40,546 bases of DNA, taken from assembly GCA_937950315.1 (NCBI GenBank), contig CALFDU010000071.1:1-40546 (forward strand), in the 5' to 3' direction. The notes beneath the pieces are model-generated. The model saw only the letters and a program-made list of their open reading frames with translations, did no database searches and had not been told where the DNA came from. Of this stretch, positions 36,801 to 40,546 are shown piece after piece. The stretch's first letter is position 1, and the number at the start of each line of letters is the position of its first letter. Made by a program: the position numbers and the translations under genes. The DNA comes from an uncultured Saprospiraceae bacterium. GTDB taxonomy: Bacteria > Bacteroidota > Bacteroidia > Chitinophagales > Saprospiraceae.

Positions 36801-37060
36801 CCTGGTCCAGAAACAAGGACATCAGTTTCCGTATAACCTACGTAACTGACTACTAGGGTATTAACCCCATCAGGTAAAGTGATGGTATATCTTCCATCAA
36901 TGTCTGTGATTGTTCCAACGGAAGTTCCTTTGGCCAATACACTTGCTCCAATTAGGGCCTCTCCAGTATCATCTGTGATCGTACCGCTAACTGTTGTCTG
37001 TGCCATCATTGTTCCTAAGCAGAGGAACATGATAGATACAAGAAATGTTAGTTTCTTCAT
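33839..37060 (-). CDS. SusC/RagA-family TonB-linked outer membrane receptor
   Basis: A 1073-residue TonB-dependent transporter. The signal peptide is 1-20. A carboxypeptidase-D regulatory-like domain covers about 22-105 (VSGTITDDTGEALIGASVLA, LVVSYVGYTE). The TonB-box region DEIVVTGLGIKREKKALGYG follows. The plug domain spans about 115-240 (VSRVLRGKVPGVDILSTSG, NVVIRGYSSISGSNQALFV) with the SusC-specific VLKGLSATVLYGEAGRNGVI. The remaining 800 residues form the 22-stranded barrel, ending in an aromatic residue (GGSLKITF). No STN domain is present, so an anti-sigma-linked signalling role is unlikely. It is the first gene of the susC-susD-lipoprotein unit. Its 214-base upstream gap holds AACGAAAT direct repeats (37136-37156). 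Confidence 0.95.
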   Translation of the reverse strand: MKKLTFLVSIMFLCLGTMMAQTTVSGTITDDTGEALIGASVLAKGTSVGTITDIDGRYTITLPDGVNTLVVSYVGYTETDVLVSGPGELNVTMASNSELIDEIVVTGLGIKREKKALGYGITTIGAADIELKPEADVSRVLRGKVPGVDILSTSGLAGSGTNVVIRGYSSISGSNQALFVVDGVPFSSGTDSDRTALQGNGTTSSRFLDIDPNNIAEVSVLKGLSATVLYGEAGRNGVILITTKNGQSNDANKGFEVTVNQSVYSNTIASLPEDQDLYGNGFWNNASAAFSNWGAPFDPGVHATLINAAFENGQTGYDLSDGTIPHPYSRANLNDVLPQYVDARYAYQAYDNLQGFFQDGLTTNTSVFATKSLGDNSSINFSFAKRNDEGFVPLSTLDRTNVSLGARTKFANKITLSTTLNYVALDKVAPPTSTSTSSNPNDGASLFSNVFYTPRSVDLNGLEYENPLDGSSIFYRGGNDITNAYWTLFNSSDNEIVNRIYGTIAAGYELTEGVNLNYRLGFDNYSQTQRYELNRGGGQVPDGLLETSNRNTQILDHNFNVAVYKGLTESLDLDAVAGVNLRHDATDRTLLTSTNQFVFGLLTHDNFIDHISESATITENLIGAYVSATLGFNNFLYLNLAGRNDWTSTLEEANRSFFYPSASLSFIASEAIPGLQNNNMINYLKVRVGYGTSAGYPSPYSTRNTLAITANEFVDASGTIINTNSVNNVFGNPDLTPELHQEVEVGLEARFFKNRLGVDLSLYNKDSKDLILDFPMDPSTGFTQTTINVAEVNNRGIELGLNVNAIRTTDFYTNFNFNITKNINTVVALADGVDDFITDALFSNLGPAFFVDEPYGVIVGEQVLRDEASGLPIVSSAGFYQTSPELGIIADPNPNYTLNGGASIGFKGLVLAAQLAYQDGGEMYATGPSTLLARGILQETDFDRFVPLIAPGLIANADGDLVPNTIQITSTDHYWRNGGVFIQEQRVYDATYLKLREISLSYGIPASILEKTPFGSASLTLSGQNLWFRAYGFPEGANFDPEVLSTGVGNFRGLELMNAPASRSVGGSLKITF

Positions 37061-37135
37061 ACTACATTTTTTAGTTATGAAATTGATAAGTATTTAAAAA
37101 TCTTTTTATATGTGATAGCCATGGGAATAGCTATA

Positions 37136-37156
37136 ATTTCGTTCAGTGATTTCGTT
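37136..37156 (-). promoter_or_regulatory. Direct repeat upstream of the SusC-type gene
   Basis: AACGAAAT occurs twice with 5 bases between copies (37136-37143 and 37149-37156, minus orientation; 13-base period), 76-96 bases upstream of the susC start. Tandem half-sites like this can bind response regulators or other activators. No exact TAnnTTTG box was found in the same gap. Confidence 0.3.
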
Positions 37157-37274
37157 AATGCGTTAAATTTATAAAATTACTTTAACACAACAGGACTAAA
37201 ATGCAACTTTCTTAACCTTTACATAACATAAGACCCACAATAAAGACTAGATGGTTGGTCGAAAAAGCCAAAAA

Positions 37275-38000
37275 TTATTTTCTAATTGGTTGTAAAAGTC
37301 TTTGATACATGCCTATTGTGTTTTGTAGCCCATAGTACAATGCATCTGATATCAAGGCATGACCAATACTAACTTCCTGTAAATCAATCAATTGCGAAGA
37401 ATAATATCTCAGATTGGTTAGATTCAAATCGTGACCAGCGTTTAAGCCAAGGTTTTCTTTCTGTGCGGCTTTAGAGGCTAAAAAATGTGGCTTAACCGCT
37501 TCTTCTTTGTTTGATTCATATAAATTTGAATAGTCTCCTGTATATAATTCAATACGATCTGTTCCAGTTTCTTTGGCTTTTATCACCAAATCTGGGTTTG
37601 CCTCTAAAAATATTGAGACTCGAATTCCTTCATTTTTGAAATTTTCGATAATGTCTTCGAGAAACGATCGATTCTTCACGACATCCCATCCTTCTGAGGA
37701 AGTAAGTACTCCGGGAGGATCAGGCACCAGAGTTACTTGCGCTGGTTTGTTTTTAATGACCATGTCAATAAATCTCTCATTTGGATAACCTTCTATGTTA
37801 AGCTCAGTCTTAACGCATTCCTTAAGGATTGAAATATCGTTATATCGAATATGTCTTTCGTCTGGTCTTGGATGAACTGTAATCCCATCAGCTCCGAACT
37901 CTTCACAATCAATGGCAACTTGCTTAAGATTGGGTAAATTTCCTCCTCTTGAATTTCTTATTAATGCAACTTTATTAATATTGACACTTAGTTTGGTCAT
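37275..38000 (-). CDS. pdxJ: Pyridoxine 5'-phosphate synthase
   Basis: A 241-residue TIM-barrel enzyme that condenses 1-deoxyxylulose 5-phosphate with 3-amino-2-oxopropyl phosphate to make pyridoxine 5'-phosphate in the DXP-dependent vitamin B6 pathway. Family motifs are LSVNINKVALIRNSRGG, GADGITVHPRPDERHIR with the active-site His43, NIEGYPNERF, VTLVPDPPG, DRIELYTGDY, LGLNAGHDLNLTNL and VSIGHALISDALYYG. Length is typical. The start is the ATG at 38000, about 25 bases downstream of a TAnnTTTG box. It is divergent from cdsA across 46 bases. Confidence 0.97.
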   Translation of the reverse strand: MTKLSVNINKVALIRNSRGGNLPNLKQVAIDCEEFGADGITVHPRPDERHIRYNDISILKECVKTELNIEGYPNERFIDMVIKNKPAQVTLVPDPPGVLTSSEGWDVVKNRSFLEDIIENFKNEGIRVSIFLEANPDLVIKAKETGTDRIELYTGDYSNLYESNKEEAVKPHFLASKAAQKENLGLNAGHDLNLTNLRYYSSQLIDLQEVSIGHALISDALYYGLQNTIGMYQRLLQPIRK

Positions 38001-38025
38001 AAAATCATTTTCTTTGGTTTCAAAT

Positions 38026-38033
38026 CAAATGTA
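38026..38033 (-). promoter_or_regulatory. Candidate -7 box of pdxJ
   Basis: On the minus strand TACATTTG matches TAnnTTTG, 25 bases before the pdxJ ATG in the short pdxJ/cdsA divergent gap. The expected -33 region would lie inside the first codons of cdsA. Confidence 0.4.
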
Positions 38034-38046
38034 AATCTAAAAAGAC

Positions 38047-38826
38047 TTGAAGCAAAGAATAATAACTGGGATAATATTTGGTCTGATCGTTTTAGGCCTG
38101 CTGATGTTTCATGACATAAGTCGTCTTATTTTACTTGGCCTTATTCCTTTACTTTCACTTTTTGAATATTTAAAAATCACCAAAGCCAAATTGGTTGATT
38201 ATATTTTTTGCTTGTTAATCATTGGCTTTGCATTTGGTCTTTGTTATTTTTTAGAGTTTAATCCTCTATATCTCATTCTGATTTGCTGTACCATAAATCT
38301 ATCATTGGTTGCAAATTTATTTTTGACTCCTCCATTCATAAAACATACTACATTAAAATCTGTCTTCGGTGCTTTCTACATTGTGATACCTTTTATGCTT
38401 GCGCAAATATTGGAATTGCATTCAACAAAGGGCTATGCATTGATATCAATTATGATCCTAATTTGGGTTAGTGATAGCTGTGCTTATTTTGTTGGTTCTA
38501 GAATTGGTAAACGAAAATTATTTCCAAGCATTTCACCTAAAAAAACATGGGAAGGATTTTATGGAGCGGGAATGTGTGTTTTTATTGCAGCCTATATTAC
38601 CGGAAGTATTTTCAGTGTCAATGAATTAAATTTCTGGATGTTTTTTGCTCTTATTATTTGGATCTTAGGATCGCTGGGAGATTTAATAGCTTCGCATGTC
38701 AAGAGAATTCATTCTGTAAAAGACTCTGGTACAATTTTGCCAGGACATGGTGGATTCTTTGACAGGTTTGATGCTTTTATATTTGTTCTGCCATTTATTC
38801 TTTTACTTCTCGAGTACGTTGGCTAA
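38047..38826 (+). CDS. cdsA: Phosphatidate cytidylyltransferase (CDP-diacylglycerol synthase)
   Basis: A 259-residue polytopic membrane enzyme that makes CDP-diacylglycerol from CTP and phosphatidic acid, the branch point of phospholipid synthesis. About eight hydrophobic segments are visible. The C-terminal family signature lies at about 209-242 (SLGDLIASHVKRIHSVKDSG and LPGHGGFFDRFD), preceded by WVSDSCAYFVGSRIGK and SISPKKTWEG. The start is a TTG at 38047 giving MKQRIITGIIFG, which matches the family N-terminus. An in-frame stop lies just upstream, and the first internal ATG (residue 20) would remove the first helix. It contains one copy of the TTGCGCAA-core motif at 38397-38408. Confidence 0.95.
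   Translation: MKQRIITGIIFGLIVLGLLMFHDISRLILLGLIPLLSLFEYLKITKAKLVDYIFCLLIIGFAFGLCYFLEFNPLYLILICCTINLSLVANLFLTPPFIKHTTLKSVFGAFYIVIPFMLAQILELHSTKGYALISIMILIWVSDSCAYFVGSRIGKRKLFPSISPKKTWEGFYGAGMCVFIAAYITGSIFSVNELNFWMFFALIIWILGSLGDLIASHVKRIHSVKDSGTILPGHGGFFDRFDAFIFVLPFILLLLEYVG
38397..38408 (+). repeat. Dispersed TTGCGCAA-core motif copy inside cdsA
   Basis: GCTTGCGCAAAT, extended to ATGCTTGCGCAAATATT, is identical over 17 bases to the minus-strand copy in the recombinase gene. Here it encodes MLAQI. Confidence 0.5.
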
Positions 38827-39241
38827 ATATATCTCCTTCATTCAATCTATTTTTTATTCCAATAAAATTAGGAAATTGAATTTCTTAGATTAACTCTATG
38901 ATAGTATGTTTTCTAGGTAATTAGTTTACTATCCTCCAAATCAAAGTCTATTCATTTCAAAAAAACTACAACTCTTTTCTCGTATGCGCCAATCAAAATA
39001 ATTTGCCCAAGCTATTTATGGCTATTTTTTTCACAGTCACCTATTCCCTTACTCGGGTTTCAAAAATTTATTTTTTTCTTTCACAAGAGTTCACCAAAGT
39101 ATGGAATTTACAGATATAAGGCTTTCTTAAAGTAAGCGTATTACTTACTTGTTGTTGTAAAAAAAAGAACCTACTTAAATATTAACATTTATTATAATAT
39201 ATTCTACGAGAATGTGTCTGTAAAAGGTCATAATACACATT

Positions 39242-39269
39242 ATAAAATTCTATATATATAGAATTTTAT
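39242..39269. promoter_or_regulatory. 28-bp perfect palindrome, candidate operator
   Basis: A perfect inverted repeat: each 14-base half reads ATAAAATTCTATAT from outside to centre. It ends 2 bases before a TATCTTTG -7 box, so it covers the region where the -33 element would normally lie. This is the geometry expected of a dimeric regulator's operator. Extreme AT content leaves open that it is a simple cruciform-prone tract. Confidence 0.5.
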
Positions 39270-39271
39270 CA

Positions 39272-39279
39272 TATCTTTG
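39272..39279 (+). promoter_or_regulatory. Candidate -7 box of the SdrD-like gene
   Basis: TATCTTTG matches TAnnTTTG exactly and lies 52 bases upstream of the ATG at 39331. No TTG -33 element is present; the palindrome occupies that position, suggesting regulator-dependent transcription. Confidence 0.5.
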
Positions 39280-39330
39280 TTAGTACTCAACTACCTGTAA
39301 AAAGGTAGGAAATTAAACTAAAACTACAAT

Positions 39331-40546
39331 ATGGGTCTCATTGCGAAAAATGTGATGTTAGCTTTGCTGATGTCCTTTGTTATCATCCCGTCAATTACAT
39401 TCTCTCAAGCATGCAATATTGTATCTGCGCAAGAGCCAGATATGATTTTTGCCAGTCGTTATCCTGGTACTACTGAGGAAATAAATCATTTCCTTGCAAA
39501 CAAGAGTTGGGAAGGTTTAGAAAACGCACGTGTTGAAGATGACGAATACCTGCAGGTTGAATTAGAAAGATTTGACAGAACACATGTTATTCGTTTTTCA
39601 AACTTTGGATTTAATGTACCAGAGTTGGCAACTGTTGATGGATTGAGAGTTTCATTTAATGGTCAATCTATAGGAGAAGGAATGGTCAGACAAATGCAAT
39701 TGCAATTACATACTACAGAACCGGTAGGAGAAGATCGTTCGCAACTTCCATCTCTACTTGGCAACGAATGGATCAACGATACACTTGCTGTAGATAGGTG
39801 GTGGAGTTATGGCTATCTAAACGATACTTGGGGCAGAGATTGGTCTGCAGCGGAAATAAATGATACAACATTTGGGGTCATTTTACAAATAGAAAATCAA
39901 ACTGAAGAAACAATACAGGCGATTATTGATCAAGTAAGAATTAATGTTTATTACACCCCACCCTTTAATATTTGTGATCATGAATGTGTTGTTTTTTCAA
40001 CGGACCCTATTGACGGAATTACAAACTTTAACTGGACCTTTCCTAGTATATTTGAGCAAGTTGTATCTCCAGTAAATCAGGAAATTTTAAATTTAAATCT
40101 TATTGATAATATTACTGGTTCCTACGAAGTGTGTGTAACTCCTGAAGGACAGTCACAATGCTGCAGAGATTTTGAGATTATAGATTGTACGCCTGGCTCC
40201 GTTGGTAATCGTGTTTGGAAGGACACTAACATAAATGGAATTCAAGATCCTAACGAAATAGGAATTCCAGGAATTCGAGTTCAACTATTTGACGAAAGTG
40301 GATTTTTTTTAGAAGATCAATTCACAGATAATAATGGTAATTATCGTTTCAGTAACTTAAGTACTGGCAACTATCGAATCAAAACAAGCCCTCCAAATGA
40401 TGACTGCAACATAAGCGAATCTACAGCAGGAACAGAAGATAGTGATAGTGATTACGATTTGGCTTTCGGGCCCAGTACTTCAGGTGTCTTTCACATAGAA
40501 CCAGGACAAAATAGAGATGATATTGATTTTGGGTGGACTCCAAAGT
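39331..40546 (+). CDS. Large secreted surface protein with SdrD-B-type domain, C-terminus outside window
   Basis: The frame opens at the ATG at 39331 and runs without a stop to the window end (405 codons seen). Residues 1-26 are a signal peptide (VMLALLMSFVIIPSITFSQA). About 30-220 is a beta-rich region with FGVILQIENQTEETIQAI and VRINVYYTPP, resembling lectin-like N-terminal modules of Bacteroidota surface proteins, but I do not recognise a named family. About 220-285 is a Cys-containing segment (CDHECVVFSTD, NFNWTFPS, SYEVCVTPEGQSQCC). From about 290 comes a Cna-B/SdrD-B domain: GNRVWKDTNINGIQDPNE, GIPGIRVQLFDE, DNNGNYRFSNLSTGNYRIKT and DDIDFGW. Such proteins in this phylum usually carry many repeats and a C-terminal T9SS sorting domain, which cannot be seen here. 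Adhesion or matrix function is an inference. Confidence 0.85.
   Translation, partial: MGLIAKNVMLALLMSFVIIPSITFSQACNIVSAQEPDMIFASRYPGTTEEINHFLANKSWEGLENARVEDDEYLQVELERFDRTHVIRFSNFGFNVPELATVDGLRVSFNGQSIGEGMVRQMQLQLHTTEPVGEDRSQLPSLLGNEWINDTLAVDRWWSYGYLNDTWGRDWSAAEINDTTFGVILQIENQTEETIQAIIDQVRINVYYTPPFNICDHECVVFSTDPIDGITNFNWTFPSIFEQVVSPVNQEILNLNLIDNITGSYEVCVTPEGQSQCCRDFEIIDCTPGSVGNRVWKDTNINGIQDPNEIGIPGIRVQLFDESGFFLEDQFTDNNGNYRFSNLSTGNYRIKTSPPNDDCNISESTAGTEDSDSDYDLAFGPSTSGVFHIEPGQNRDDIDFGWTPK

Larger units (their letters stand above)
38827..39330. other. 504-base non-coding stretch between cdsA and the SdrD-like gene
   Basis: An AT-rich stretch with no frame of coding character on either strand. 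It holds a 7-bp inverted repeat (AAGTAAG/CTTACTT, 39130-39150), a 28-bp perfect palindrome (39242-39269) and a -7 box (39272-39279) near its right end. No convincing terminator follows cdsA. Confidence 0.6.

Noticed and set aside
1-40546. CRISPR arrays, rRNA genes, IS elements, defence systems
   Set aside because: Looked for across the window; no regularly spaced repeats, transposase motifs, rRNA sequence or defence-type proteins were seen.

Overview
The window is a chromosomal segment of a Bacteroidota bacterium, probably a free-living, perhaps marine, member; class-level placement (Saprospiria-like or Flavobacteriia-like) cannot be settled from the sequence. The evidence is: a 287-residue primary sigma factor lacking region 1.1; TAnnTTTG-type -7 boxes before several genes with little Shine-Dalgarno sequence; a SusC/SusD pair; two proteins with type IX secretion C-terminal sorting domains; and the Bacteroidota arrangement of LptD, amidase and MlaD. 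Most of the window is housekeeping DNA. I see no phage, IS element, CRISPR array or rRNA.

Layout. 1-951 (-): N-terminal part of a TPR/PD40 (PorE/OmpA-type) lipoprotein, cut by the window edge. 1031-4543 (-): rpsO, pnp and rpoD. 4630-5085 (+): an exported YciI-like protein, convergent with a DUF3179 protein (5287-6777, -) that lies downstream of lptD (6835-9525, -). 9577-11855 (+): amidase and mlaD, divergent from lptD. 11863-12909 (-): a membrane fatty acid desaturase. 13009-26126 (-): the large translation/transcription block, in transcription order tRNA-Thr(TGT), tRNA-Tyr, tRNA-Gly, tRNA-Thr(GGT), tuf, terminator, tRNA-Trp, secE, nusG, rplK, rplA, rplJ, rplL, rpoB, rpoC, terminator. 26318-27220 (-): a XerC/D-type recombinase. 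27322-37060 (-): a surface and nutrient locus of susC, susD, an unknown lipoprotein, terminator, a secreted FG-GAP/ASPIC protein and a secreted arylsulfotransferase-family protein. 37275-38826: divergent pdxJ (-) and cdsA (+). After about 500 bases of non-coding DNA, 39331-40546 (+) is the start of a large SdrD-B-domain surface protein cut by the window end.

How the parts work together. The central block makes ribosomal stalk proteins, elongation factor Tu, transcription elongation machinery and core RNA polymerase. rpoD supplies the primary sigma factor, and rpsO/pnp link ribosome assembly with RNA turnover. lptD, amidase, mlaD, desaturase and cdsA form an envelope group covering LPS export, wall remodelling, lipid transport, acyl-chain desaturation and phospholipid synthesis. 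The susC locus and the sorting-domain proteins act at the outer surface.

The items most worth a second look are: a 28-bp perfect palindrome just upstream of a -7 box before the SdrD-like gene; a dispersed near-palindromic motif with core TTGCGCAA (four copies); the absence of the expected raiA/hpf gene between the recombinase and the tRNA array, where two tandem hairpins lie instead; a strong hairpin between rplL and rpoB; and the SusCD, unknown lipoprotein, ASPIC and arylsulfotransferase neighbourhood. No convincing entirely new system was found.
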